Under the pieces are notes generated by a model, which was given only the letters and a program-made list of their open reading frames with translations, was not told the origin of the DNA and ran no database searches. The translations under genes were made by a program, and so were the position numbers. Source: Catellatospora bangladeshensis (GTDB taxonomy: Bacteria > Actinomycetota > Actinomycetes > Mycobacteriales > Micromonosporaceae). From it: DNA of 64,000 bases. The stretch spans positions 1 to 64,000 of the forward strand of contig NZ_BONF01000019.1 in assembly GCF_016862575.1 (NCBI RefSeq), read 5' to 3'. Each line of letters begins with the position of its first letter. Within the stretch, counting starts at the first letter, position 1. This document shows, in pieces, positions 40,804 to 49,045 of the stretch.

Positions 40804-42230
40804 GCAGGGGCGAGCAGCCTGCCTCGGCGCGGGACGAGCGCGCCTACGACCTGATCGTGGCGGGTGACCGGGTGCCCGCCGCCGATCCCGACGACAGCAG
40901 CGACCACGTCGACGTCGCGCTGGCCTCGCTGCGCCCGTTCGTCGCCGCGCGCCGCGGGACCTGGACGGCGGTGCCGGACGGCGCCGCGGCCCGGCTCGGC
41001 TCGGGCCTGCTGCGCTCGCTCTACCACCACCAGCGGGCCGAGTTCCCGGACGGCTGGTTCGAGCCGTACGAGCAGGCCAACCATGCGCTCGCGCACTCCG
41101 TCGCCAGTTCCGCGGGCTCTGGCGGCATCGTCTGGCTGCACGGGCACCAGCTGCAGCTGCTGCCCCGGATGCTGCGCCGGATGCGGCCCGACCTGGCCTC
41201 CGCGGTGCACCTGCACAGCGCGTTCCCGCCCGCCGAGGCGTTCGGGCGGCTGCCCGAGCACCGCGAGCTGCTGTCCGGGCTGCTCGGTGCCGACGTGGTG
41301 GCGCTGCCGCACCGCCGCGCCGTGGACAACCTGCTCGACCTGGCCGGGCGGGTGCACGGGCTGCCGGTGCGCGACGGCCAGATCGCCGTCGGCAACCGGC
41401 GGGTCCGGGTGCTGGCCTGCGCGCTGCCCGCCGACACCGGCGGCATGCGGCGGCTGTCCCGGCTGCCGCAGGTCCGGGCGCGGGCGGCCGAGATCCGGGC
41501 CGCGTTGCGAGTGGACGGGCCGGTGCTGCTGTCCATCGCCGGCTGGGACCCGGCCGACGCGGTCGAGCAGCGGCTGCACGCCTTCGACCGCTTCCTCGCC
41601 GAGCACCGGCCGGAGCCGGGCACGGTGGCGCTGCTGCACGTCGCCTGCGGCGAGCCGCGCACCCCTGAGGAGCAGGAGCAGCGTGAGCTGGTCGACCGCC
41701 TGATCGCGAAACTCAACGGCACACACGCCAGCGTCGGCCAGGCCGTGGTGCACTACGTGCGCACCAGCCCGGACCGGCGCGAGCTGGCCGCGCTGTACCT
41801 GGCCTGCGACGGCCTGCTGGCCACCCCGGTGCACCACGGCACGCTGCACGCCGCGCACGAGTTCGCCGCGGCCCGCGGCGCGCGCGGGGCCACGGTCGTG
41901 GTCAGCGAGCTGACCAGCGGCGCCGCCGAGCTACCGGGCGCGATCACGGTGAACCCGCACGACACGGCCGGGTACGCCGAGGCGATCGCCCTCGCGGCGG
42001 GCTGCCACGGCCCGGCGCCGCTGGCCGGTGTCCGGCCGGACCAGCCCGCACTCGACACCTGGGCCGAGCACGTGCTCACCGCGGTGCGTGCCCGCGCCGC
42101 CGCCGGACCGGTCCCCCGGCCCCGGCGGCAGCCGACCATGCCCGGCCACACCCGGCCCGCGCTGCCGGAGCGGGCCGCGCCCCGGCCCGCCGCCGGACCG
42201 GAGCCGGCCCGCCGCACGGACGTGCACTGA
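40800..42230 (+). CDS. Trehalose-6-phosphate synthase (GT20)-like protein, probably catalytically dead
   Basis: 476 aa, GTG start. GT20 landmarks align along the chain: YHHQRAEFPDGWFEPYEQAN (about 73-92), WLHGHQLQLLPRMLR (about 112, for WVHDYHL), HLHSAFPPAEAFGRLPEHRE (about 137), LLGADVVALPHRRAVDNLL and ALYLACDGLLATPVHHGTLH (for the DGMNLVAKE region). The residues that bind UDP-glucose and phosphate are altered: the R-x-D-x-x-KG segment is GWDPADA, and DGMNL is HHGTL. It may be a regulatory or scaffold pseudoenzyme. Coupled to the STAS gene; a Pro/Arg-rich tail of about 45 residues ends it. Confidence 0.75.
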   Translation: MSRGEQPASARDERAYDLIVAGDRVPAADPDDSSDHVDVALASLRPFVAARRGTWTAVPDGAAARLGSGLLRSLYHHQRAEFPDGWFEPYEQANHALAHSVASSAGSGGIVWLHGHQLQLLPRMLRRMRPDLASAVHLHSAFPPAEAFGRLPEHRELLSGLLGADVVALPHRRAVDNLLDLAGRVHGLPVRDGQIAVGNRRVRVLACALPADTGGMRRLSRLPQVRARAAEIRAALRVDGPVLLSIAGWDPADAVEQRLHAFDRFLAEHRPEPGTVALLHVACGEPRTPEEQEQRELVDRLIAKLNGTHASVGQAVVHYVRTSPDRRELAALYLACDGLLATPVHHGTLHAAHEFAAARGARGATVVVSELTSGAAELPGAITVNPHDTAGYAEAIALAAGCHGPAPLAGVRPDQPALDTWAEHVLTAVRARAAAGPVPRPRRQPTMPGHTRPALPERAAPRPAAGPEPARRTDVH

Positions 42231-42242
42231 CGCCACCGGGTC

Positions 42243-42283
42243 ACCGGGGCTCCGCCCGCCGTCGGCATGGGCGCAGCCCCGGT
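42243..42283. terminator. Hairpin terminator between converging genes
   Basis: ACCGGGGCT pairs with AGCCCCGGT around a long GC-rich loop, between the ends of the GT20-like and CMD genes. Confidence 0.6.
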
Positions 42284-42289
42284 TGACCG

Positions 42290-42748
42290 TCAGCCCCAGT
42301 GCTGCGGGGCCGGCTGGCGGGTGGTCACGTTCATCCGGTTGAACAGGTTCGTGGTCGCGATCCACAGCACGATCGCGGCCAGCTCGTTCTCGCCGAAGTG
42401 CTTGGCCGCCGCCTCCCAGACGTGGTCCGGCACCGGGTCGGGCCGGTCGGCCAGCCGGGTCGCGTACTCGGCCAGCTCCAGCGCGGCCCGCTCGGCGTCG
42501 GTGAAGTACGGCGTCTCGCGCCAGGTGGCGACCGAGAACAGCCGGTCGTCGGTCTCCCCCGCCTTGCGCATGGCGCGGGCGCCGGAGTCGGCGCAGGCGC
42601 CGCAGCCGTTGATCTGGCTGCTGCGCAGGTGCACCAGCTCCAGCGTCGAGGTGGGCACCCCGGCCGAGTGGGCGGCCTTGTAGAGGGCGTTGATGCCCTT
42701 CACAGCCTCCGGCAGCAGCGTGGCGGGGTTGGTCATCCGTGCCTGCAT
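42290..42748 (-). CDS. Carboxymuconolactone decarboxylase (CMD/AhpD)-family protein
   Basis: 152 aa from ATG with GGAGG five bases upstream. The AhpD-like redox motif CxxC is in NGCGACADSGARAMRKAGE (about residues 48-66). The His that usually follows the second Cys by three residues is not present, so peroxidase-partner activity would be modified. The C-terminal AIVLWIATTNLFNRMNV is the common helix. Genes of this family sit next to ECF41 sigma factors and are their known targets; a matching ECF41 promoter is found upstream here. Confidence 0.88.
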   Translation of the reverse strand: MQARMTNPATLLPEAVKGINALYKAAHSAGVPTSTLELVHLRSSQINGCGACADSGARAMRKAGETDDRLFSVATWRETPYFTDAERAALELAEYATRLADRPDPVPDHVWEAAAKHFGENELAAIVLWIATTNLFNRMNVTTRQPAPQHWG

Positions 42749-42780
42749 GGGTTCCTCCATAGGATCTTGGTCGTCCGGGC

Positions 42781-42807
42781 TGTCACATCGGCCCGTTCTC
42801 GTTCGTC
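42781..42807 (+). promoter_or_regulatory. ECF41-type promoter for the sigma factor gene
   Basis: TGTCACA (42781-42787), exactly 16 bases, then CGTC (42804-42807). This is the known ECF41 recognition pattern. It points toward the sigma factor gene, so autoregulation is expected. Confidence 0.8.
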
Positions 42808-42815
42808 ATCGGTAT

Positions 42816-42842
42816 GACGGGCCGCTCGACGAAGATGTGACA
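42816..42842 (-). promoter_or_regulatory. ECF41-type promoter for the CMD gene
   Basis: On the minus strand TGTCACA (42842-42836), 16 bases, CGTC (42819-42816). It faces the plus-strand promoter head-on; the two -10 elements are only 8 bases apart. Confidence 0.8.
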
Positions 42843-42891
42843 GATATGGCCTGGATCACATTTGATGGCGATTCATGGAGGTATGCAGGAG

Positions 42892-43773
42892 ATGCGGGAT
42901 CAGGACCGGCTGGCGGAACGCTTCGAGCAGGACCGGGGACGGCTGCGCGGCGTCGCGTTGCGGATGCTGGGCTCCACCGCCGAGGCCGACGACGCGGTGC
43001 AGGAGGCCTGGCTGCGGCTGTCCCGCACCGACGTCAGCGAGGTGGGCAACCTCAGCGGCTGGCTGACCACCGTCGTCGGCCGCATCTGCCTGGACATGCT
43101 CCGCTCGCGTACCACCCGCCGGGAGGACTCGCTGGACGACGCCGCCGAGACCGGCCTCGTCCCCGCGGAGGGCGCCACGCCCGACCCGGAGCAGGAGGCG
43201 CTGCTGGCCGACTCCGTCGGGCTGGCCCTGCTGGTGGTGCTGGACACGCTCGCCCCCGCCGAGCGGCTGGCCTTCGTGCTGCACGACATGTTCGCGGTGC
43301 CGTTCGACGAGGTGGCCCCCGTCATCGGGAAGTCGCCGGACGCCGCGCGGCAGCTGGCCAGCCGCGCCCGCCGCCGGGTGCAGGGCCTGGCGCCCGACGC
43401 GGCCGAGGCCGACCAGGCCCGCCGCCGCGAGGTGGTCGAGGCGTTCCTGTCCGCCGCCCGCGAGGGCCGCTTCGAGGCCCTGCTGGCCGTGCTGGACCCG
43501 GACGTGGTGATGCGCTCCGACGCGCTGGCGGTGAAGATGGGTTCGGCCGCCGAGGCCCACGGCTCCCGGACGGTGGCCGGCTACTGGTCCGGCAAGGCCG
43601 CCGAGGCGCGCGCCGCGCTGCTCGACAGCGTCGTCGGCGCGGTGTGGGCACCGGGCGGCAAGGTCCGCGTCGCGCTCTCCTTCACCGTCGTGGACGGCCG
43701 GATCACCGCCATCGACCTCACCGCCGACCGCGCCGCGCTGGCCGACCTGGACGTGGAAATCCTCTCCGCCTGA
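42892..43773 (+). CDS. ECF41-family RNA polymerase sigma factor (SigJ-like)
   Basis: 293 aa. Region 2: LAERFEQDRGRLRGVALRMLG and EADDAVQEAWLRLSRTD (about 5-45). Region 4: LDTLAPAERLAFVLHDMF and FDEVAPVIGKSPDAARQLASRARRRV (about 113-160). The C-terminal extension (about 170-293) is SnoaL/NTF2-like, with VVEAFLSAAREGRFEALLAVLDP and WAPGGKVRVAL, characteristic of ECF41 factors, which lack a separate anti-sigma factor and are controlled by this extension. Start: ATG at 42892 has GGAGG ten bases before; ATG at 42883 and 42865 are in frame and possible. Confidence 0.9.
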   Translation: MRDQDRLAERFEQDRGRLRGVALRMLGSTAEADDAVQEAWLRLSRTDVSEVGNLSGWLTTVVGRICLDMLRSRTTRREDSLDDAAETGLVPAEGATPDPEQEALLADSVGLALLVVLDTLAPAERLAFVLHDMFAVPFDEVAPVIGKSPDAARQLASRARRRVQGLAPDAAEADQARRREVVEAFLSAAREGRFEALLAVLDPDVVMRSDALAVKMGSAAEAHGSRTVAGYWSGKAAEARAALLDSVVGAVWAPGGKVRVALSFTVVDGRITAIDLTADRAALADLDVEILSA

Positions 43774-44232
43774 CCGCCGCGACGGCTCCGTGGCGCGCCC
43801 ACCGGCCCAGGTGCCCGAGCCCGGTCGCCGAGCCTGGTGGACGAGCCTGGCGGACGGGTCCGGACGACCCGACCGGACCCGGCCAACCACGGGCCCGGCG
43901 TCCGGCACCCGCCTGCCGACCACCGGCAGCACAGGCCACCCGGCGAGGCCACAACTTCTGGGTTGTAGCTACAACCCAGAAGTTGTGGCGCCGCCACCAA
44001 GACATTGCGGCGGGCGCTCCCAGGCACAACTCGTCCCGGCGAGGCAACTCGGGTGTTGCCGTGGCAACTTCTGGGTTGCCTTCCCGCCGGGGCACGTCCA
44101 CCCTCCCCAGCATCTCAGCGTGACCGCATGCCGACAGTGCTCGTGGCCGACCGGCGGCTGGTGCCCGCCGGTCCGCACCGAGCAGGCTCGCAGGCAAGCG
44201 CATCGATGCGCACTGTCGTGAGAGGACTCCTG
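43774..44232. other. Intergenic region with large palindromes
   Basis: 459 bases between the sigma factor gene and the beta-helix protein gene. Contains a 40-bp perfect palindrome at 43949-43988 and related GGCAAC...GTTGCC hairpins at about 44043-44082. No gene with reasonable coding character was found; short open frames here run through the palindromes. Confidence 0.6.
43949..43988. repeat. 40-bp perfect palindrome
   Basis: CCACAACTTCTGGGTTGTAG followed directly by its exact complement, with no loop. The hairpin at about 44065-44082 (GGCAACTTCTGGGTTGCC) shares the core CAACTTCTGGGTTG, so this is another interspersed family (family D). Confidence 0.85.
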
Positions 44233-46104
44233 ATGCGGCGCACCTTCGCCCTGCTCCTCGTAATCCCGGCCCTGGTGGTGCTGCCCGCGGCACCGGCCTT
44301 GGCCGCCACCGTCACCGTGACCACCACCGCCGACGTGGTGAACGGCGGGGACGGCCTGGTCTCGCTGCGCGAGGCCGTCGACGCGGCCAACGCCGCGGCC
44401 GGGCCGACCACCATCGAACTGGCCGCCGGGGCGTACACCCTGAGCCTGTGCGCCGACGACGACACCAACGCGGGCGGCGACCTCGACGTCACCACCGCGC
44501 AGCCGGTGACCGTCGACGGCGGCGGCGCGACGGTGACCCAGACCTGCGCGAACGAGCGCCTGCTGCACACGCTCGACACCGCCGGCACGGTCATCGTGCA
44601 GGACGTGACCCTCACCGGCGGCGAGGGCCCCGGCGCGGCCGCGCAGTACGCCGGCGACCTGGACGTGGTGGACAGCACCGTGTCCGGCAACGACGCGGGC
44701 GGGGGCGCGGTGCTCAACAGCGAGGACGGCATCTCCGGGGCGAGCCTGGACCTGACCGGCTCGACGCTCGGGCCGAACACCGGCACCGGCATCCGCGTCT
44801 CGTTCGGCACCGTGCACGTCACCGACTCGGTGATCTGGCAGCACACGCTGCGCGGCGTCGGGCTGATCGACGGCGCGCTGACCGTCACCGGCTCCACGGT
44901 CACCCAGAACGGCACCGGCGGCCTGAGCACCACCGGACAGGGCTCGGGCCTGTTCGCGCTGACCGACTCGACCGTCTCCGACAACGACGGCACCGGCGTG
45001 ACCTGCTCGGCCTGCGGCCACCTGGAGGTCACCGGCTCCACCATCAGCGGCAACAGCCCCGGTCCGTCGTCGCCGGGCGGCGGCATCGTGGTCAACGCCG
45101 ACCAGGACACCCCCACCGACGAGCTGCACGTGTACGTCACGAACAGCACGGTCAGCGGCAACACGCGCGAGGGCGCCGGGGGCGGGCTGGGCGTGTTCAT
45201 CCTGGAGAACACCGACGGGCCGCCGCCCGCGCAGATCGTGCTGACCGGCTCCACGTTCAGCGCCAACGGGGCGCTCGGGGCGAACGGCCGCGGCGGCGGC
45301 GTGTACGCCGAGACCGGCGAGACCCGGGTCGACAACTCCACGCTGACCGGCAACAACGCCAACGTCTCCGGCGGCGCGCTGTTCGGGGCCGGCGGCGACG
45401 TGTTCCTGCGGCACGCCACCGTGTACGGCAACTTCGGCCCCGCCGCGTCCAACGTGGCCACCGGCGCGGACCTGCACGCCTTCGCCTCGGTGGTGGCGCT
45501 GGGCACCGGCGGCGCCGACGAGTGCGCGATCGCGGGCACCACCACGTCCACCGGGTACAACGTCGGCGGTGACGGCTCGTGCGCGTTCGTGGCCGGGCCG
45601 GGCGACCTCAACACCACGCCCGACGCGGGCCTGCTGAGCCTGGCCACCAACGGCGGGCCGACGCAGACGCTGCTGCCCACCGCGGCCAGCCCGGTCAACG
45701 GCCGGGTGCCCGCCGGGGCGTGCACCGTGCTCACCACCGACCAGCGGGGCACCGCCCGGCCGCAGGGAGCCGCGTGTGAGACCGGCGCGGTCGAGGTCAG
45801 CGAGGTCCCGCCCGCGCCCGTCTGCACGAAGACCGGCACGCCCGGCCCTGATGTGCTGATCGGCACCCCGGGCGCGGACGTGCTGTGCGGGCTCGGCGGC
45901 GCGGACACGCTGCTCGGCCTGGGCGGTGACGACGAGCTGCGCGGCGGCGACGGCAACGACCTGCTGATCGGCGGCGCAGGCGACGACACCCTGCGCGGCG
46001 GGGCGGGTGCGGACCTGCTCATCGGCGCGCCCGGCACGGACGTCTACGACGGCGGACCAGGCGGCGACCTGTGCGTACGGCCGAGCGGCACGCCGTTCTG
46101 CTGA
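44233..46104 (+). CDS. Secreted beta-helix protein with CSLREA-like start and RTX calcium-binding repeats
   Basis: 623 aa. Signal peptide about 1-25. Right after it comes a CSLREA-type motif (VTTTADVVNGGDGLVSLREA, Cys replaced by Val). A right-handed beta-helix with many S-T-V-S-G-N turns (about 75-460, e.g. DSTVSGNDAGGG, GSTISGNSPG) is of the kind seen in adhesins and polysaccharide-active proteins. The tail (about 540-615) has RTX nonapeptides GGxGxDxLx such as GGDGNDLLIGGAGDDTLRGG, which bind Ca2+. Probably a cell-surface or secreted structural protein; no catalytic residues could be identified. Confidence 0.82.
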   Translation: MRRTFALLLVIPALVVLPAAPALAATVTVTTTADVVNGGDGLVSLREAVDAANAAAGPTTIELAAGAYTLSLCADDDTNAGGDLDVTTAQPVTVDGGGATVTQTCANERLLHTLDTAGTVIVQDVTLTGGEGPGAAAQYAGDLDVVDSTVSGNDAGGGAVLNSEDGISGASLDLTGSTLGPNTGTGIRVSFGTVHVTDSVIWQHTLRGVGLIDGALTVTGSTVTQNGTGGLSTTGQGSGLFALTDSTVSDNDGTGVTCSACGHLEVTGSTISGNSPGPSSPGGGIVVNADQDTPTDELHVYVTNSTVSGNTREGAGGGLGVFILENTDGPPPAQIVLTGSTFSANGALGANGRGGGVYAETGETRVDNSTLTGNNANVSGGALFGAGGDVFLRHATVYGNFGPAASNVATGADLHAFASVVALGTGGADECAIAGTTTSTGYNVGGDGSCAFVAGPGDLNTTPDAGLLSLATNGGPTQTLLPTAASPVNGRVPAGACTVLTTDQRGTARPQGAACETGAVEVSEVPPAPVCTKTGTPGPDVLIGTPGADVLCGLGGADTLLGLGGDDELRGGDGNDLLIGGAGDDTLRGGAGADLLIGAPGTDVYDGGPGGDLCVRPSGTPFC

Positions 46105-46110
46105 GCTGAA

Positions 46111-46149
46111 CCCGGCCGGGGCCCGCGGTGCGGACGGGCCCCGGCCGGG
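46111..46149. terminator. Bidirectional hairpin terminator
   Basis: A 15-bp perfect stem, CCCGGCCGGGGCCCG and its complement, with a 9-base loop between converging genes. Confidence 0.85.
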
Positions 46150-46166
46150 CGATGTGCGCCGTGCGG

Positions 46167-47096
46167 TCAGCCGACGCGCACGGCGAGCTTGCCGATGGTG
46201 CCCCCGGCGAAGTCGGCGAACGCCTGCGGCACCTCGTCGAGTTCGTACACACGCTGCACCGGCACGGACACCCGGCCCGCGCGCACCTCGCCCGCCAGCC
46301 GTTCCATCGCGGCGGGCGCCAGATCGGCGTTCACCGGCACGGCGACCAGGTCACGGCCGACCAGCTGGTCCGCCCCGACGCCGAGCAGGCTGGTGAACCG
46401 GCCGCCGGGCGCGAGCAGATCGGCCAGCTCGAACGGGTCCCCGGCCAGGTGCACCACGGCCCGCACCCCGCCCGGCGCCACGGCGGCGACCTGCGGGATG
46501 AACTCGTGCCGGTAGTCGATCACGTGCGCGGCGCCGAGGCGGCGCACCAGCTCGGCGCCCTGCGGCGACGAGGCGGTGGCCAGCACGACCGCGCCGCGCG
46601 CGGCGGCCAGCTGCACCACGATGCTGCCCACGCCGCCGGTCGCACCCGCGACCAGCACGGTGTCGCCGGGCCGCGGGTCGATCGCGTTGACCGCGGTCTC
46701 CGCGGCGGCCCCGGCCAGGCCCAGCACGCCCGCCGTGGTGAGGTCGAGCCCGTCGGGCACCCGGGCCAGGCTCGCCGCCGGGACCACCACGTACTCGCCG
46801 AAGGCGCCGGCCTGCAGCGGGTGGCCCAGCACCACGCCGAAGACGCGCTCACCCTCGGCGTACCCGCCGACCCCGGGGCCGACCTGGTCGATCGTGCCCG
46901 CGAAGTCGCGGCCGAGCACCACCGGGAACCGGTGCTCCATGAATGAGGCCATGTAGCCGCTGACCACAGCGGTGTCGAATCCGTTCAGTGACGACGAGGC
47001 GACCTTGACCCGCACCTCGTCCGGCCCGGCGGACGGCGTCTCCAGCTCCGCCAGCCGCGCCGCTCCCCCGAGTTCCGCGCTGATGACCGCGCGCAT
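46167..47096 (-). CDS. NADP-dependent quinone-oxidoreductase-like MDR protein
   Basis: 309 aa medium-chain dehydrogenase without structural zinc. N-terminal GroES-like domain with VVLGRDFAGTIDQVG (about 60-74). The nucleotide-binding motif VLVAGATGGVGSIVVQLAAARG (about 147-168, AxxGxxG) and LGAAHVIDYR follow. Resembles NADPH:quinone reductases and zeta-crystallin-like proteins. ATG with GAGGAGAGAGG upstream. Single gene, convergent with the beta-helix gene. Confidence 0.9.
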   Translation of the reverse strand: MRAVISAELGGAARLAELETPSAGPDEVRVKVASSSLNGFDTAVVSGYMASFMEHRFPVVLGRDFAGTIDQVGPGVGGYAEGERVFGVVLGHPLQAGAFGEYVVVPAASLARVPDGLDLTTAGVLGLAGAAAETAVNAIDPRPGDTVLVAGATGGVGSIVVQLAAARGAVVLATASSPQGAELVRRLGAAHVIDYRHEFIPQVAAVAPGGVRAVVHLAGDPFELADLLAPGGRFTSLLGVGADQLVGRDLVAVPVNADLAPAAMERLAGEVRAGRVSVPVQRVYELDEVPQAFADFAGGTIGKLAVRVG

Positions 47097-47505
47097 CCTC
47101 TCTCCTCACTGTCTGTCCATGGTGGATCCCGCGACGTTACGGCTCCGGCCAGGCGCGTCGATACCGTCCGTGACGACGGGGTACGGCGGCTCTCCGGCCA
47201 TCGGGAGCGCCGCAACGGCGACCACCACTCGTCCGGCGCATGTCCTCACGCGGCGCACCGCTCGTCGATCGGCCGCCGGGCTCGCCGTAAGCGATGACGA
47301 CAGCACCCCATCGACCTGGTAGAGGATGATCCACTGTGGACGCTCACGCGCTGTCCCCGGCCGTGCACGTAGAGAGCGCTCTCTTGACGCCGCCGTCACA
47401 CCGATTTAACGTGACGCGTATCGATTTATTAAGAGTGCTTACCGAAAAGGTGTCCCGCTCGACCGCCTGGTAGCACGCTCCGCCCGCTCCCTGGAGGTAG
47501 GTCCC
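47097..47505. other. Intergenic region upstream of the GH16 gene
   Basis: 409 bases. The first 250 have no supported gene (short open frames only). The last part holds the glucanase promoter and operator and a ribosome site GGAGGTAGG. Confidence 0.6.
47371..47412 (+). promoter_or_regulatory. Promoter and LacI-type operator of the GH16 glucanase
   Basis: The palindrome AGAGAGCGCTCTCT (47371-47384) runs directly into the -35 box TTGACG (47384-47389), which is 17 bases from TAACGT (47407-47412). The operator resembles the GGGAGCGCTCCC site of CebR/CelR-type repressors that control cellulase and glucanase genes in actinomycetes, with changed outer bases. Confidence 0.65.
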
Positions 47506-48762
47506 ATGCGCAGAGCAACACGGCTCATGGCCCGCGTCACCGTGGCCGCGCTCGCCGCCGCCACGCTCACCGTGCCCGCCACCGTCATGACCGCCAGCCC
47601 CGCCCTCGCCGTCGGCCCGCAGACCTGGTCCGACGAGTTCAACGCCGCCGCCGGCACGCCCGTCAACGGCAGCAAGTGGAAGTTCGACATCGGCGGCGGC
47701 GGCTGGGGCAACAACGAGCTGCAGTACTACACCAACAGCACCAGCAACGCCGTGCACGACGGCGCCGGCAACCTGGTCATCACCGCCCGCCGGGAGAACC
47801 CGGCCGGCTACGGCTGCTGGTACGGCAGCTGCCAGTACACCTCGGCGCGGCTGCTCACCGCGGACCGGTTCACCCAGACCTACGGCCGGTTCGAGGCGCG
47901 CATCAAGATCCCGCGCGGCAACGGCATCTGGCCCGCGTTCTGGATGCTCGGCAGCGACATCGCCACCAACCCGTGGCCGAACTCCGGCGAGATCGACATC
48001 ATGGAGAACATCGGCCGCGAGCCCGGCACCGTCCACGGCAGCCTGCACGGCCCCGGCTACTCGGGCTGCTGCGCGCTCACCGGCCAGTACACCCTGCCCG
48101 GCGGGGCGCGGCTGGCCGACGCGTTCCACACGTACGCCGTCGACTGGGCGCCGGACTCGGTGACCTGGTACATCGACGGCATCCAGTACCTGCGCAAGAC
48201 CCGCGCCGACGCCGGCAGCAACCGCTGGGTTTTCGACCACCCGTTCTTCATGCTGCTGAACGTCGCCGTGGGCGGCAACTGGCCCGGCTCGCCCGACGGC
48301 AGCACCATCTTCCCGCAGCAGATGCTGGTCGACTACGTGCGCGTGTTCGCGTACGACGGCGGCACCACCCCGCCGTCCGGCGCGACCTCGCTCATCGGCC
48401 AGAGCAGCAACCGCTGCATCGACATCCCCAGCTCCAACACCGCCAACGGCACCCGGCTGCAGATCTGGGACTGCAACGGCACCGGCGCGCAGAAGTGGAG
48501 CTTCGAGGCCGACGGCAGCCTGCGGGCGCTGGGCAAGTGCATGGACGTGGCGGCCGGCTCCACCGCCGACGGCGCGGCCATCCAGCTCTACGACTGCAAC
48601 GGCACCGGGGCGCAGAAGTTCGTCCTCAGCGGCGCCGGTGACCTGGTCAACATCCAGGCCAACAAGTGCGTGGACGTGACCGCCAACGGCACCGCCAACG
48701 GCACCAAGCTGCAGCTTTACACCTGCAACGGCACCGGCGCCCAGAAGTGGCGCAAGGGCTGA
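47506..48762 (+). CDS. Secreted GH16 endo-beta-1,3-glucanase with CBM13
   Basis: 418 aa. Signal peptide about 1-36. GH16 domain about 38-285 with the catalytic motif GEIDIMENIG (E-x-D-x-x-E, about residue 164) and the laminarinase-type WWxxE region GIWPAFWMLGSD. C-terminal ricin-type beta-trefoil CBM13 (about 292-418) with three QKW/QKF repeats and Cys pairs (NRCIDIPSSNTANGT, GKCMDVAAGST, NKCVDVTANGT). Hydrolyses laminarin or fungal beta-1,3-glucan outside the cell. Preceded by GGAGGTAGG and a regulated promoter, followed by a strong terminator. Confidence 0.93.
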   Translation: MRRATRLMARVTVAALAAATLTVPATVMTASPALAVGPQTWSDEFNAAAGTPVNGSKWKFDIGGGGWGNNELQYYTNSTSNAVHDGAGNLVITARRENPAGYGCWYGSCQYTSARLLTADRFTQTYGRFEARIKIPRGNGIWPAFWMLGSDIATNPWPNSGEIDIMENIGREPGTVHGSLHGPGYSGCCALTGQYTLPGGARLADAFHTYAVDWAPDSVTWYIDGIQYLRKTRADAGSNRWVFDHPFFMLLNVAVGGNWPGSPDGSTIFPQQMLVDYVRVFAYDGGTTPPSGATSLIGQSSNRCIDIPSSNTANGTRLQIWDCNGTGAQKWSFEADGSLRALGKCMDVAAGSTADGAAIQLYDCNGTGAQKFVLSGAGDLVNIQANKCVDVTANGTANGTKLQLYTCNGTGAQKWRKG

Positions 48763-48777
48763 GCACCTCCTCAACCC

Positions 48778-48812
48778 GGTGCGCCCCGTGCCCTCGCGGC
48801 ACGGGGCGCACC
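48778..48812 (+). terminator. Hairpin terminator after the GH16 gene
   Basis: GGTGCGCCCCGTGCC pairs perfectly with GGCACGGGGCGCACC around a 5-base loop and is followed by GTTTCTT. Confidence 0.9.
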
Positions 48813-48821
48813 GTTTCTTGA

Positions 48822-49016
48822 CGTCCCCTTACGACAGCCGGGGAGGCGTTCCTCAGCGTGCTCGCGCCGCGCTTCAGCGACTACGTGCTGGCCTACACCG
48901 TCGCGCCGGGCGTGCTCGCCGACGGCGAATACCGCTGGCGGGTGCGCGCCGAGGACGGCACGCAGGTGTCGGCGTGGGCGCCGTGGTGCTCCTTCACGGT
49001 TCGCGCCACGGCCTGA
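48822..49016 (+). pseudogene. Remnant of a secreted Ig/FN3-like domain
   Basis: An open frame with no start codon at a suitable place encodes SDYVLAYTVAPG, LADGEYRWRVRAEDG and SAWAPWCSFTVRATA before a TGA. The ending, with YRWRVRA and WxPWCxFTV, is characteristic of beta-sandwich repeats at the end of large secreted actinobacterial proteins. The rest of the gene is missing: the terminator of the GH16 gene lies directly upstream. It is most likely the 3' scar of a deleted gene. Confidence 0.5.
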
Positions 49017-49045
49017 CCGTCGGCGGCGAGCGGTAGCCTGTCCCG

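Noticed and set aside
43774-44232. Short open frames between the sigma factor and the beta-helix gene
   Set aside because: They run through palindromes, have Arg/Pro-rich composition and no ribosome site.
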